Shown piece after piece: positions 6,685 to 15,712 of a stretch of DNA of 32,136 bases. This DNA is from Phycisphaerales bacterium (GTDB lineage Bacteria > Planctomycetota > Phycisphaerae > SM23-33 > FEN-1343): contig PMYD01000067.1 in the NCBI GenBank assembly GCA_003171335.1, positions 1 to 32,136 on the forward strand, written 5' to 3'. The first letter of the stretch is position 1, and every line of letters starts with the position of its first letter. Both the position numbers and the translations under genes were made by a program. The notes beneath the pieces were generated by a model. It was given only the letters and a program-made list of their open reading frames with translations, was not told the origin of the DNA and searched no databases.

Positions 6685-9582
6685 ATGGGACAGATCTCCA
6701 GGCGACAGTTCCTTCAGTATGCCGCCGCTGGAGCGGCCGCCGCCGGCCTGGGGTCCAAGAACGCCCGGCGGCTGATCTCGCCGGCCGAGCCGGTGCCCAA
6801 CGAGGTCGCCGGCGAGCCCACCATTTACGCGACCACCTGCCGCGAATGCCCGGCCGGCTGCGGCATGCACGTGTGGAACCGCGAAGGACGGGCGGTCAAG
6901 GCCGAAGGCAGTCCGGAACATCCCATCAGCCGCGGCGGGCTGTGCGCCCGCGGGCAGTCGTCACTCCAGGGGTTGTACGACCCCGACCGCATCAAGACTC
7001 CGCTGCGCCGCGGCGACGATGGCAAACTTGTACCATCGGACTGGGCCAGCGCCCTGGCGGCAATCGCCGCTCGCCTGGCCCCCAAACGCGGGCGCGTGGT
7101 GCTGCTGTCGGATCTTCAGACGGGCACGCTGGATGAGCTGATGCGGGCGTTCTGTTCGACGATAGGGGCGGCGGCGCCGCTGTATTACGAGCCGGTGAAT
7201 TATCCGGCACTTTCGCGGGCCTATGGCGTTCTGGGCCACGAAGGCGTGCCGCGGTTCGTGCTGGATGACTGCCGGCTGGTGGTCAGCTTCGCCGCGGATT
7301 TCCTGGAGACGTGGGTCTCGCCGGTGGAATTCACGCGGGGCTTCGCCCGCACGCGGGACTGGAAGGACGGCGGCGCGGGGCGGTTCCTGTATGTTGGGCC
7401 CTGGCAGTCGATGACGGCGGCCAATGCGGATGAGTTCTGGCAGGTGCCGCCGGCCGCGCTGCCGCACGTGGCGTTTTCGCTGCTGCACGAGGTGCTCCAG
7501 GGCGGCCACGCCCGGCAGGATGCCGCGGGAATCGCCGAGCTGGCCCGGCCGTACGATCTAGCCGGCGCGGCGGTGCGAGCAGGCATCGCGCCCCAAAAGC
7601 TGCGGCGGGTGGCGGAGCTGTTTTGCCAGGAGGCGCCGACACTGGCGCTGGCCGGGCCGGCGATGGCCGATGATGCGGCCTCGCGCGATGCGGCGGTGGC
7701 CGCGGCGCTTCTGAATTATGCCGCTGGCCGCGTGGGCCAGACGGTGCGGCTGGACCGGCCGCACGCGCTGGGCAAGGCGGCCGGGCGGAAGCAGGTGGCC
7801 GCGGCGATTCAGTCGCTGGGACCCGACGATGTGTTGATCGTGCACCAGGCCAACCCGGTGTATTCGCTGGGCGGCCCGAAGGATGCGGCCTTGCGCGCGG
7901 GGCTGGTGGTGTACCTGGGCACGATGGCCGATGAGACGGCCCACCAGGCGAACTGGGTATTGCCGGTGGATTCGCCGCTGGAGAGCTGGGGCGACTACGA
8001 GCCTTATAGCGGCATTCACTGCCTGCTCCAGCCGGTTACCGGCCGGCTGTACGACACGCGGCCGGCCGGCGATGTGCTGCTGGACCTGGCGGCGCGAGCC
8101 GGTAAGCCCTTGGCGCGGGCGGCGGGCCAGGCGCCGGGCAGCTTCCAGGAATGGCAGCGGCAGCGGCTCGGGCCGGTATTGACGGAGAATAAGCAGGCCG
8201 AGCGGCTGGGTTTTGCACAGGCGGCCGCGCCGGCCACGCGGGCGCAGTTGCAGCCGCCCGCCCAGAGGGCCGGGGCGGCGATTCCCCCGACGATTCAGCC
8301 GCCGGCAAGCCTGCCGGCCGGGCAGGCCGAGCTTTGGGTGTACCCCTCGATCATGCTCTTCGACGGCCGACTGGCCAATCGCGGCTGGTTGCAGGAAGCG
8401 CCCGACCCGGTGAGCTATATCGTCTGGAATAGCTGGCTCGACATTCACCCCCGCAAGGCGCTCTCGCTGGGGCTGGCGGCCGGCGATGTGGTGGAAGTGC
8501 GAAATGATGTGGGTGTCATCGAATTGCCCATCCGGCTGAACGAGGAGCAGGTGGAGGATGTCGTGTCGGTGGGTCTGGGGCAGGGTCATACGGCGCTGGG
8601 CCGCTTCGCCGACGGCGTGGGCGCGAACGCCTTCAGCCTGCTGAGCCGCGTCGAAGGATCGCCGCCTGAAAGTTTCGCCCCCGTGCGCGCCACAATTCGC
8701 CGCACGGGCCGCAAGGCCGTAGCGGTGATGGCGACGGCGACGATGAACCAGTTCGGCCGCGACATCCTGCACTGGACGACGCCAGCGGCCCTGGCGGCCG
8801 GCCAGGCGGCCTCCGAGCTGATCCTACCCTTGCCGGAGGGCTACATCAAGTCGCGCGACCTGTACCCGCCGCGGCCGTACAAGGAGCACCGCTGGGCGAT
8901 GGTGGTGGACCTTCAGCGCTGCGTGGGCTGCGGGGCCTGCGGCGTGGCGTGTTACGCGGAGAATAACCTGCCGGTGGTGGGGGCGGTCAAGGCGGCCCAG
9001 GGCCGGCTCATGGCCTGGCTCCAGGTGCTGCCGTACCGGCACGATGAGGAGGCCGGAAGGCGGGCGTGGCTGCCGCTGCTGTGCCAGCAGTGCGATGCCG
9101 CGCCGTGCGAGTCGGTCTGCCCGGTGTTCGCGGCGGTGCACAACGAGGAGGGGCTCAACGCCCAGGTTTATAACCGCTGCGTGGGCACGCGGTACTGCAA
9201 TAACAACTGTCCCTACAAGGTGCGGCGGTTCAACTGGTCCAATACCGAGTGGGCCAACCCCCTGGAAAAGCAGCTTAACCCGGAGGTGTCGGTCCGCTCG
9301 CGCGGCGTGATGGAGAAGTGCACCTTCTGCATCCAGCGGATCCATGCTGTCGAGCGCCGGGCCAAACTGGCCAATCGCCCGGTGCGCGATGGGGAGATCC
9401 AGCCGGCGTGCGTGCAGTCGTGCCCAGCGCGGGTGTACACGTTCGGCGACCTGCTGGATGAGAAGGCCGAGGTGACGCGGCTGATCCGCGCTGAGCCGCG
9501 GCGCTACCAGGTGCTCAAGGAACTGAACACCAAGCCGGCGGTGATCTATCTCAAGCGAATCCGGATGGGCGTGACGGCGTGA
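6685..9582 (+). CDS. actB: Alternative complex III subunit ActB (molybdopterin-like plus ferredoxin domains)
   Basis: This is a 965-residue periplasm-facing subunit of the menaquinol:cytochrome c/oxidase oxidoreductase ACIII. The N terminus has a twin-arginine signal (SRRQFLQ, residues 5-11, then an Ala-rich helix). Residues about 45-640 are the molybdopterin-oxidoreductase-like half. Unusually, the N-terminal Fe4S4 spacing CX2CX3CX27C is complete (C52, C55, C59, C87). Residues about 740-930 are the ferredoxin half, with four cysteine groups: C746/749/752/756, C800/803/808/812, C832/838/842 and C879/882/909/913. In the third group the usual second Cys is Thr835, which fits the single [3Fe-4S] cluster known in ActB. 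It is the first gene of the operon, and its stop overlaps the next start. The canonical first gene, actA, lies farther downstream here. Confidence 0.93.
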   Translation: MGQISRRQFLQYAAAGAAAAGLGSKNARRLISPAEPVPNEVAGEPTIYATTCRECPAGCGMHVWNREGRAVKAEGSPEHPISRGGLCARGQSSLQGLYDPDRIKTPLRRGDDGKLVPSDWASALAAIAARLAPKRGRVVLLSDLQTGTLDELMRAFCSTIGAAAPLYYEPVNYPALSRAYGVLGHEGVPRFVLDDCRLVVSFAADFLETWVSPVEFTRGFARTRDWKDGGAGRFLYVGPWQSMTAANADEFWQVPPAALPHVAFSLLHEVLQGGHARQDAAGIAELARPYDLAGAAVRAGIAPQKLRRVAELFCQEAPTLALAGPAMADDAASRDAAVAAALLNYAAGRVGQTVRLDRPHALGKAAGRKQVAAAIQSLGPDDVLIVHQANPVYSLGGPKDAALRAGLVVYLGTMADETAHQANWVLPVDSPLESWGDYEPYSGIHCLLQPVTGRLYDTRPAGDVLLDLAARAGKPLARAAGQAPGSFQEWQRQRLGPVLTENKQAERLGFAQAAAPATRAQLQPPAQRAGAAIPPTIQPPASLPAGQAELWVYPSIMLFDGRLANRGWLQEAPDPVSYIVWNSWLDIHPRKALSLGLAAGDVVEVRNDVGVIELPIRLNEEQVEDVVSVGLGQGHTALGRFADGVGANAFSLLSRVEGSPPESFAPVRATIRRTGRKAVAVMATATMNQFGRDILHWTTPAALAAGQAASELILPLPEGYIKSRDLYPPRPYKEHRWAMVVDLQRCVGCGACGVACYAENNLPVVGAVKAAQGRLMAWLQVLPYRHDEEAGRRAWLPLLCQQCDAAPCESVCPVFAAVHNEEGLNAQVYNRCVGTRYCNNNCPYKVRRFNWSNTEWANPLEKQLNPEVSVRSRGVMEKCTFCIQRIHAVERRAKLANRPVRDGEIQPACVQSCPARVYTFGDLLDEKAEVTRLIRAEPRRYQVLKELNTKPAVIYLKRIRMGVTA

Positions 9583-11477
9583 TGCAGGCAGGATCCATGG
9601 CGGAACTGAACTACAGCGATATCGACCAGGACGGGCTGGAGACGCTCCGGCGGCCCACGTGGCCGTATTTCGCCGTGCTGACCGTGCTGGGGGGCGTCAT
9701 CGGCTGGTTTTTCACGTGCTGGATTTACCAGGTGCACGCGGGCATGGGCGTGGCGGGCATCAATTCGCCCGTGGGCTGGGGCGTGTACATCAGCAACTTC
9801 GTGTTCTGGATCGGCATCGCCCACTCCGGCACGCTGATCTCGGCCATTCTGCACCTGGTGCGCTCGCGCTGGCGCGATACGGTGTCGCGCTCGTCGGAGG
9901 CGATGACGGTGATCGCCATCGTGACGGCGGGCCTGTTCCCCATGATCCACCTGGGGCGGGTGTGGGTGTTCTACTACCTCATCCCGTACCCGTCGCAGCG
10001 GCAGATCTGGCCGAATTTCGTTTCTCCGCTGATGGGCGACCTGGCGGCGGTGTTCACGTATTTCACGGTGAGCGTGATCTTCTTTTACGTGGGGCTCATC
10101 CCCGACCTGGCCGCCGGCCGCGACTGGATGGAATCGCGGCTGGGGCCGGACAACTGGCGAACGCGGATGTGCCGCCGCCTGGCCGCCGGCTGGTTCGGCG
10201 CCGCCAGCCAGTGGCGGCATTACGGCCGCGGCTACCTGTTCTTCGCCGCCCTGGCCACGCCGCTGGTGGTGTCGGTGCATTCGGTGGTGTCGTGGGATTT
10301 CGCCGTGGGCATCCTGCCGGGCTGGCACTCGACGATCTTCCCGCCGTATTTCGTGGCCGGGGCGATTCACTCGGGCCTGGCCATGGTGCTGGCGCTGCTG
10401 ATCCCCATGCGCAGCCTGCTGCACCTGGAGCGGATCATCAAGCCGCACCACTTCACGGCGATTGTGCAGACCATGGCCGTGACGACCGGCGTGGTGGCGT
10501 ACACGTACATCGTCGAGCCGTTCATGGCCTGGTACTCCTCCAGCCCGGTGGAGCAGGAATTCAACCACTGGCGCAACACGGGCCAGATCGCCTGGATGCA
10601 CTGGCTGCTGGTCCCCTTGAACGTGCTGGTGCCGCTGACGTTCCTCGTGCCCGCGTGGGGAAAGCGGCTGCGGTGGCTGTTCGTTGGCGCGATCCTGGTG
10701 AACCTGGGCATGTGGCTGGAGCGGCGCGACATCGTCACGGCGGCCACGATGCACAGCTTCCTGCCCAACGCCTGGGGCAATTACATTCCCACCTGGGTGG
10801 AGTGGAGCATCACGGCCGGGGCGGCGGCGTGGTTTTTGTTCTGGTTCCTGTGCTTCTCCAAGATGCTGCCGGTGGTGCCTATCACCGAGTTGAAAGGGCA
10901 GCTCGCCGAGCACCAGAGCGAGCACGTGCACGAGCCGCTGCCGGCTGACCGCGGCGGCCGGGTCGCGCGGGCCGCGCTGGGCGTGCTGGGCATCTATGGC
11001 GATGCGGGGCGCGTGCTGGAATCGCTGCAAAAAGCGCGGCAGGCGGGGCTCTCTGGCCTGGAAGTCTTTTCGCCCATGAAGATCGGGGCTGTCGAGGCCA
11101 GGCCCGGCGGGCCGGTGCGATACTGGACGTTGATCGGGGCGCTCCTGGGCGCGGTCGGCGGCTTTTCCCTGGCCGCGGGCACGGCGAAGGTGAACGATCT
11201 GATCGTCGGCGGTAAGCCGGTGATCTCGATCGAGCCGTTCTTGATCTTCACGTTCGAGGGCCTGATCCTGTTTGGCGCCATCGGCAACCTGATCGGAATC
11301 ATCATCCATGCCCGGCTGGGCGGCCGCCGCGGCCTGCCGGCGGCGTACGATCCCCGGTTCAGCCGCGACAAGTTCGGCCTTTTCGTGGCGTGTGCGGATG
11401 CGGCGGCCGTCCAGCGGGCTAAGGCCCTGGTCGAATCAACCCGCCCGGAGGAACTGCGTGTCATCGCCCCAGCCTAA
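9582..11477 (+). CDS. ActC-ActD fusion of alternative complex III
   Basis: This is a membrane protein of 631 residues. Residues about 30-435 are an NrfD/PsrC-type multi-helix domain (ActC, quinol-binding membrane subunit), recognisable from GWGVYISNFVFWIGIAHSG, PLVVSVHSVVSWDFA and IIKPHHF. Residues about 465-630 match ActD (DUF3341): a soluble start LGVLGIYGDAGRVLESL, two membrane helices (about 518-540 and 555-583) and a C-terminal FGLFVACADA segment. In described ACIII operons actC and actD are normally separate genes. Here they are one reading frame with a hydrophilic linker (about 437-465). The ATG at 9582 overlaps the actB stop by one base. ATG 9597, with AGGA just upstream, is an alternative. 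A GTG at 9579 also exists. Confidence 0.88.
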   Translation: MQAGSMAELNYSDIDQDGLETLRRPTWPYFAVLTVLGGVIGWFFTCWIYQVHAGMGVAGINSPVGWGVYISNFVFWIGIAHSGTLISAILHLVRSRWRDTVSRSSEAMTVIAIVTAGLFPMIHLGRVWVFYYLIPYPSQRQIWPNFVSPLMGDLAAVFTYFTVSVIFFYVGLIPDLAAGRDWMESRLGPDNWRTRMCRRLAAGWFGAASQWRHYGRGYLFFAALATPLVVSVHSVVSWDFAVGILPGWHSTIFPPYFVAGAIHSGLAMVLALLIPMRSLLHLERIIKPHHFTAIVQTMAVTTGVVAYTYIVEPFMAWYSSSPVEQEFNHWRNTGQIAWMHWLLVPLNVLVPLTFLVPAWGKRLRWLFVGAILVNLGMWLERRDIVTAATMHSFLPNAWGNYIPTWVEWSITAGAAAWFLFWFLCFSKMLPVVPITELKGQLAEHQSEHVHEPLPADRGGRVARAALGVLGIYGDAGRVLESLQKARQAGLSGLEVFSPMKIGAVEARPGGPVRYWTLIGALLGAVGGFSLAAGTAKVNDLIVGGKPVISIEPFLIFTFEGLILFGAIGNLIGIIIHARLGGRRGLPAAYDPRFSRDKFGLFVACADAAAVQRAKALVESTRPEELRVIAPA

Positions 11478-12552
11478 TGAGCTGCTGAACCTGACTGCGC
11501 GGCGGGTGCCCTGGCTGTTCTGGGCCATCCTGGCGGCGGCGGGGGCCCTCGTCTGGGCCGGCTGCCTGCTGTGGATGGACGGCCAGGCGGGCCGGCTGTG
11601 GCGGGCGGTGCTGTTCAATTTCCTTTTCTTCACGCCGCTGGCCGGCGGCATGGTGGTCTGGTCGGCGGTGGTGCAGCTTTCGCGCGGCCGCTGGGCCGGC
11701 TCGCTGGAGCAGTTGGCCCTGGCGGGGCGGGGGCTGGCGATTCCGTCCCTGATTGTCCTGGCGGTGCTGTGGGCCTCCAGCGGCGTGTGGGGCCCGTGGA
11801 ATCAGCCGCTGCCGCAGGGCTGGTGGCTCAATCGCCATGTTCTTTTCGCCCGCGATATGCTGGCCTTGGCGGCGTTCTGGGCGCTGGCCTCCTGGTACAC
11901 CCGCTGTCGCGCCGCCGGCGGCGGCAAGGCCGTCGGGGCGCTTCTGGTGGTGATGTACGCGGTGGCGTTTTCGCTCTTGGGCTTTGACCTGGTGATGGGC
12001 CTGGACCCGGTGTGGTACAGCACGCTGGCCGGCGGGTATTTCTTCATTTCGGGCATGTACGCCGCCATCGGCGCCTGGGCGCTCTTAGCGGCATTCCGCC
12101 GCGATGGCACGGCCGACCGCCTGCACGACCTGGGTAAGCTGGTGGTGGCGTTCAGCATCCTGACCGCCTACATGGCCTATGCCAACGTGTTCGTGATCTG
12201 GTACGAGAACCTGCCCGTCGAGACGCGCTTCCTGGTGCCGCGGATGAACTATTTCCCCTGGATGTTCATCAGTTGCGTCATCGTGGCCCTGGTGTACCTG
12301 GGGCCGCTGGTGCTGCTGCTGACCGTCTGGTCCAAGCGCACGCGGTGGTTCCTGGCGGCGATGCTGCTGCTGGTGCTGGCGGCGATGTGGATCGAACGCT
12401 GGTGGCTGGTCGCCCCGACGTTCAGCCTGGAGATGCGCTTCGGCCTGCCGGAGCTGTCGGCCCTGGCGGCGCTGCTGGGCGTGACGGGCCTGGCGGTGCA
12501 GGCGGCGGCGAGAAAACTGCCCCAGATCGTGGTGGAGACGAGCCAGCCATGA
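11458..12552 (+). CDS. actF: Alternative complex III subunit ActF
   Basis: This is a 364-residue polytopic membrane protein of the NrfD-like ActF type, a second membrane subunit of ACIII. Typical segments are FNFLFFTPLAGGMVVWSAVVQL near the N terminus, LGFDLVMGLDPVWYSTLAGGYFF in the middle and FSILTAYMAYANVFVIWYENLP followed by NYFPWMFISCVIV, with about ten hydrophobic helices. The start is GTG 11458, with a strong GGAGGA six to seven bases upstream. It overlaps the end of actCD by 20 bases. Longer upstream versions in this frame lie wholly inside actCD and have no ActF-like sequence. It overlaps actA at the stop. Confidence 0.9.
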   Translation: MSSPQPNELLNLTARRVPWLFWAILAAAGALVWAGCLLWMDGQAGRLWRAVLFNFLFFTPLAGGMVVWSAVVQLSRGRWAGSLEQLALAGRGLAIPSLIVLAVLWASSGVWGPWNQPLPQGWWLNRHVLFARDMLALAAFWALASWYTRCRAAGGGKAVGALLVVMYAVAFSLLGFDLVMGLDPVWYSTLAGGYFFISGMYAAIGAWALLAAFRRDGTADRLHDLGKLVVAFSILTAYMAYANVFVIWYENLPVETRFLVPRMNYFPWMFISCVIVALVYLGPLVLLLTVWSKRTRWFLAAMLLLVLAAMWIERWWLVAPTFSLEMRFGLPELSALAALLGVTGLAVQAAARKLPQIVVETSQP

Positions 12553-13103
12553 CCGACCCGATTTGGGCCAAGGTGGCGCAGCTTCCGGTGCGGCGGCATT
12601 CGCCGCTGGCCACGCTGCTGGCTGCGCTGGCCGGGCTGGGCATGGCGGCCATGGCCATCTTCTACGCGGTGTACTACCAGGACAAGGTCGGCCCCGCCCA
12701 GCCGCTGCCCTTCAGCCACCGCGTGCATGCGGGCGTCAAGCAGATCGGCTGCGTGGTGTGCCACCGCGGCGTGGCCAGCTCCAGCGATGCCGGCATGCCG
12801 CCGCTCCAGACGTGCATGCTGTGCCACGAGCACATCATTCGCGAGTTTCCGTACATCCGCCAGCTCCGCGAGCAGTACGAGCAGGGCGTGCCCATCGCGT
12901 GGCTGCAGGTGGATACGCTGAACGAATACGCGTTCTTCGACCACCGCATGCACCTGCGGCGGGGCATCGACTGCGGCTACTGCCACGGCGATATCAAGGA
13001 CATGGATCGCGTTTTTCAGGCGCACGAGTTTCAGATGGGCTTTTGCATCCAGTGCCATCGCGATAACGGCGCCTCGCACGATTGCTTTACGTGTCATCGG
13101 TGA
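12549..13103 (+). CDS. actA: Alternative complex III pentaheme cytochrome c ActA
   Basis: This is a 184-residue membrane-anchored multiheme cytochrome c. One helix (about 18-43) is followed by five CXXCH heme sites at residues 68-72, 89-93, 142-146, 166-170 and 179-183, with extra histidines that could be distal ligands (H57, H60, H132). Five hemes and one anchor match ActA, which passes electrons from ActB towards cytochrome c or the oxidase. ATG 12549 overlaps the actF stop by four bases. ActA normally opens ACIII operons. Here it is the fourth gene and the last before the oxidase genes. Confidence 0.88.
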   Translation: MTDPIWAKVAQLPVRRHSPLATLLAALAGLGMAAMAIFYAVYYQDKVGPAQPLPFSHRVHAGVKQIGCVVCHRGVASSSDAGMPPLQTCMLCHEHIIREFPYIRQLREQYEQGVPIAWLQVDTLNEYAFFDHRMHLRRGIDCGYCHGDIKDMDRVFQAHEFQMGFCIQCHRDNGASHDCFTCHR

Positions 13104-13126
13104 GGCTGGGGAAGGAAACCACAGAG

Positions 13127-13245
13127 GACACAGAGAACACGGAGAGCAACGGCCGGAAGAGGCAACGGCGGGAGAGAGGACACAGGGAACACCGAGAGTA
13201 ACGGCCGGAAAAGGCAACGGCGGGAGAGAGGACACAGAGAAGAGG
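13127..13245. repeat. 52-bp tandem repeat, 2.3 copies, between actA and ccoN
   Basis: Two 52-base units (13127-13178 and 13179-13230) and a partial third start with GACACAG and share the core ACGGCCGGAA. They differ at a few positions. They fill most of the 186-base gap between the ACIII and oxidase genes. The start resembles the ACAGAGGACACAGAG-type intergenic repeats that I recall from many bacterial genomes. No terminator or promoter is obvious in it. Confidence 0.8.
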
Positions 13246-13289
13246 GACGGTAAAAGCCGGGAGAAGAGCGGTTAAAGAGAGGAAGAAGG

Positions 13290-14684
13290 ATGTCGGGCAT
13301 GTGGCGTTTTTTGAAAAAACCTGAGGGACCGGCGCTGGCGTTCATGGTCAGCGGGATGCTGTGGTTCATCATCGGCACGCTCTATGGGCTGGTGTCGGCC
13401 ATCGACCTGGTGGCGCCGGACTTTTTCGCGAACATCGCGCCGCTGGTGTTCGGTCGCGGCCGGCCCACGCACGTCAACACGGTGCTGTACGGGTTCGTGA
13501 CGGAGGTGCTGGTTGGCTGCGGCCTGTATTACGTGCCGGCGCTGCTGCGGACAAAGCTGTGGTCGCCGCCGGCGGCCTGGCTGAGCTGGCTGCTGTGGAA
13601 TATCACGGTCCTCAGCGGCCCCATCTGCTTTGCCGGCGGCCATACGCAAGGGCGGGAATACACCGAGTACATCTGGGCCTTCGACGTCACGTTCACCCTG
13701 GCCATCGTGCTGCTGGCGGTGAACATCGTGATGACCATCGCCAACCGGCGGGAGAATTCGCTGTACGTGTCGGTCTGGTATTTCACGGGCATGCTGCTGT
13801 GGACGGCGGGCAGCTACCCCATCGGCAACGTCATGTGGCACCCGTCGACCGGGGCCGTGGCGGGCATTCTCGACACGGTGATCTTGTGGTTCTACGGCCA
13901 CAACCTGCCCGGGCTGGTGCTCACGCCGCTGGCCGTGGGGGCGGCGTATTACGTGATGCCGCGAATCGCCCAGGCGCCCCTGTGGTCGCACACGCTTTCG
14001 CTGGTGGGCTTCTGGACGCTGGTGGCCCTGTACACGCACATCGGCGGCCACCACGTGCCGCAGGGGCCGATCCCCAACTGGCTTAAAGCCATGTCCACCA
14101 TCGACTCCATGGCCATGGTCATTCCCGTCTTTGTGGCCCTGGGCAACTTGTGGCTCTCGATCCGTGGCCGCGGGGGCAAGCTGCTGGCCGACCCCGCCGG
14201 CCGGTTCGTCCTGGCCGGCACGGTGTGGTACCTCATCACCTGCGTGCAGGGGCCGATCCAGTCGCTGCCGGCCGTGCAGCGCGTGACCCATTTCAATAAC
14301 TGGGTGATCGGCCACTCCCACATCGCCATCCTGGGCTTTGCCGGCTATATCGCCCTGGGAGCGATGTGGCACATCCTGCCGCTGCTGAGCGGCCGGGAAC
14401 TCTATTCCCGGCGGCTGGTGAACCTGCAATTCGGCCTGATCACCTTCGGGCTGGTGGGCTTTTTCATGGTGCTGACCACCGCCGGCCTGATCCAGGGCGG
14501 GGCCTGGAACAACGGCCAGACGATCTATCGCGTGCTGCCGGAGATCGCACCGTACATGTTCCTGCGGGCGGTGATGGGCGTGCTCATCATCGCCGCGGCC
14601 TTCGTGGGCTTCTACAACCTGTGGATGACGTTGCGGCGCGGGCGCGTGATCGAGCCGGAACTGCGGGAGGAGGCGCTGTCATGA
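13290..14684 (+). CDS. ccoN: cbb3-type cytochrome c oxidase catalytic subunit I
   Basis: This is a 464-residue membrane protein with about 12 helices and the heme-copper oxidase ligands of the C/cbb3 type: H61 and H344 for low-spin heme b, H342 for heme b3, and H204, H254 and H255 for CuB. The cross-link tyrosine of cbb3 enzymes is present as Y248, six residues before H254. It should reduce oxygen to water at the inner membrane. The start at 13290 follows an AGAGGAAGAAGG ribosome-binding region. Its stop overlaps the next start as ATGA, so it is coupled to the heme c subunit gene. Confidence 0.94.
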   Translation: MSGMWRFLKKPEGPALAFMVSGMLWFIIGTLYGLVSAIDLVAPDFFANIAPLVFGRGRPTHVNTVLYGFVTEVLVGCGLYYVPALLRTKLWSPPAAWLSWLLWNITVLSGPICFAGGHTQGREYTEYIWAFDVTFTLAIVLLAVNIVMTIANRRENSLYVSVWYFTGMLLWTAGSYPIGNVMWHPSTGAVAGILDTVILWFYGHNLPGLVLTPLAVGAAYYVMPRIAQAPLWSHTLSLVGFWTLVALYTHIGGHHVPQGPIPNWLKAMSTIDSMAMVIPVFVALGNLWLSIRGRGGKLLADPAGRFVLAGTVWYLITCVQGPIQSLPAVQRVTHFNNWVIGHSHIAILGFAGYIALGAMWHILPLLSGRELYSRRLVNLQFGLITFGLVGFFMVLTTAGLIQGGAWNNGQTIYRVLPEIAPYMFLRAVMGVLIIAAAFVGFYNLWMTLRRGRVIEPELREEALS

Positions 14685-15712
14685 AAGTCACGCCCGCACT
14701 GCTGGTGATCGGGGCGCTGCTGACCTTCTGGGCCTCCATGGCCATCATGGTGCTGCTGCCCGCGGCCACGATGCACCCGGCGCCCTCGTCCACCTGGCGG
14801 CCGTGGTCGAGCGAGGAGGAGGCCGGCAACACGTTGTACGTCCAGAACGGGTGCAGCTACTGCCACAGCCGGTATATCCGCACCAACGACTGGGACCTGG
14901 GGGCCGAGCGCCTGGCCGAGCCGGGCGATTACGTGGCGCAGGAGCCGTCGATCCTGGGCACCGAGCGCACCGGCCCGGACCTCTCCCAGGCCGGCGGCGA
15001 GCACCCGGACGACTGGCACCTGGCGCACTTCACCAACCCGCGGTACACGCGCCCCCAGTCGCTCATGCCCGCCTGGAAGTTCCTGGGCGAAAGCGACATC
15101 CGCCTGCTGACCGCCTACGTGCAGGCCCAGGGCGGCCGCGACGCCGACACCCGCATCAGCCGCCAGCAGCGCTGGCGCACGCCGGCCCAGGAAGCCTACG
15201 CCCGCGGCCCGGATAAGAATATCGAGTGGCTGCACGACCAGGTGCCGCACGGGTGGCTGGCCATGCCCAATCCCTATCCCCCCTTGCCCGCCGACCTGGC
15301 GCGAGGCGAGAAGGTTTACCAGGATCAATGTGCCGGCTGTCACGGGCCCATCGGCGATGGCCAGGGGCTGGCGGCGCCGTATCTCAACCCGGTGCCGCTG
15401 AACTTCACGCTGCTCAGAAGGCACCTGACCGATGGCAGGTACCTCGGCGGCATGCTGTATTATCAGATCATGAACGGCATCACCGGCACGGCCATGCCGT
15501 ACTTCAAGCGCGACCTGGAGTCGGAGAAGATCTGGGATGTGAGCAACTACGTGGCGGTGTACTTCGTCGGCTACACCGATGCGACGATGGAGCCGCGGGG
15601 CATCGGCGCCGCCTACGAGCCGGCGTGGACTAACCCGTACACGCCGCCGCAGACGCAGCCGGCGGCGGCCTCGCAGCCGGCCGCAGCGCCGGCAAGGACC
15701 GAACCGAGATGA
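14681..15712 (+). CDS. Fused CcoO/CcoP-like diheme cytochrome c subunit
   Basis: This is a 343-residue protein anchored by an N-terminal helix (about 5-27). Residues about 40-150 are CcoO-like: heme site C58-C61-H62 in NGCSYCHSRYIR with Met ligand M129 (SLMPAW). Residues about 203-298 are a second cytochrome c domain with C217-C220-H221 and M272 (TAMPYF), like half of the diheme CcoP subunit. The tail (about 315-343) is rich in Pro, Ala and Gln. The fusion may replace separate ccoO and ccoP genes, since no standard ccoP is present. A GGGAGGAGG ribosome-binding site lies within the end of ccoN. Confidence 0.88.
   Translation: MKVTPALLVIGALLTFWASMAIMVLLPAATMHPAPSSTWRPWSSEEEAGNTLYVQNGCSYCHSRYIRTNDWDLGAERLAEPGDYVAQEPSILGTERTGPDLSQAGGEHPDDWHLAHFTNPRYTRPQSLMPAWKFLGESDIRLLTAYVQAQGGRDADTRISRQQRWRTPAQEAYARGPDKNIEWLHDQVPHGWLAMPNPYPPLPADLARGEKVYQDQCAGCHGPIGDGQGLAAPYLNPVPLNFTLLRRHLTDGRYLGGMLYYQIMNGITGTAMPYFKRDLESEKIWDVSNYVAVYFVGYTDATMEPRGIGAAYEPAWTNPYTPPQTQPAAASQPAAAPARTEPR

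Noticed and set aside
6348..7136. Plus-strand open frame beginning in the TTTGGGATT repeat
   Set aside because: Its start is repeat-encoded low-complexity sequence and the rest is a shifted frame of actB.
9546..11309. Long minus-strand open frame opposite actCD
   Set aside because: It is rich in His, Arg, Pro and Gln, typical of antisense frames in high-GC genes, and actCD has clear membrane and family features.
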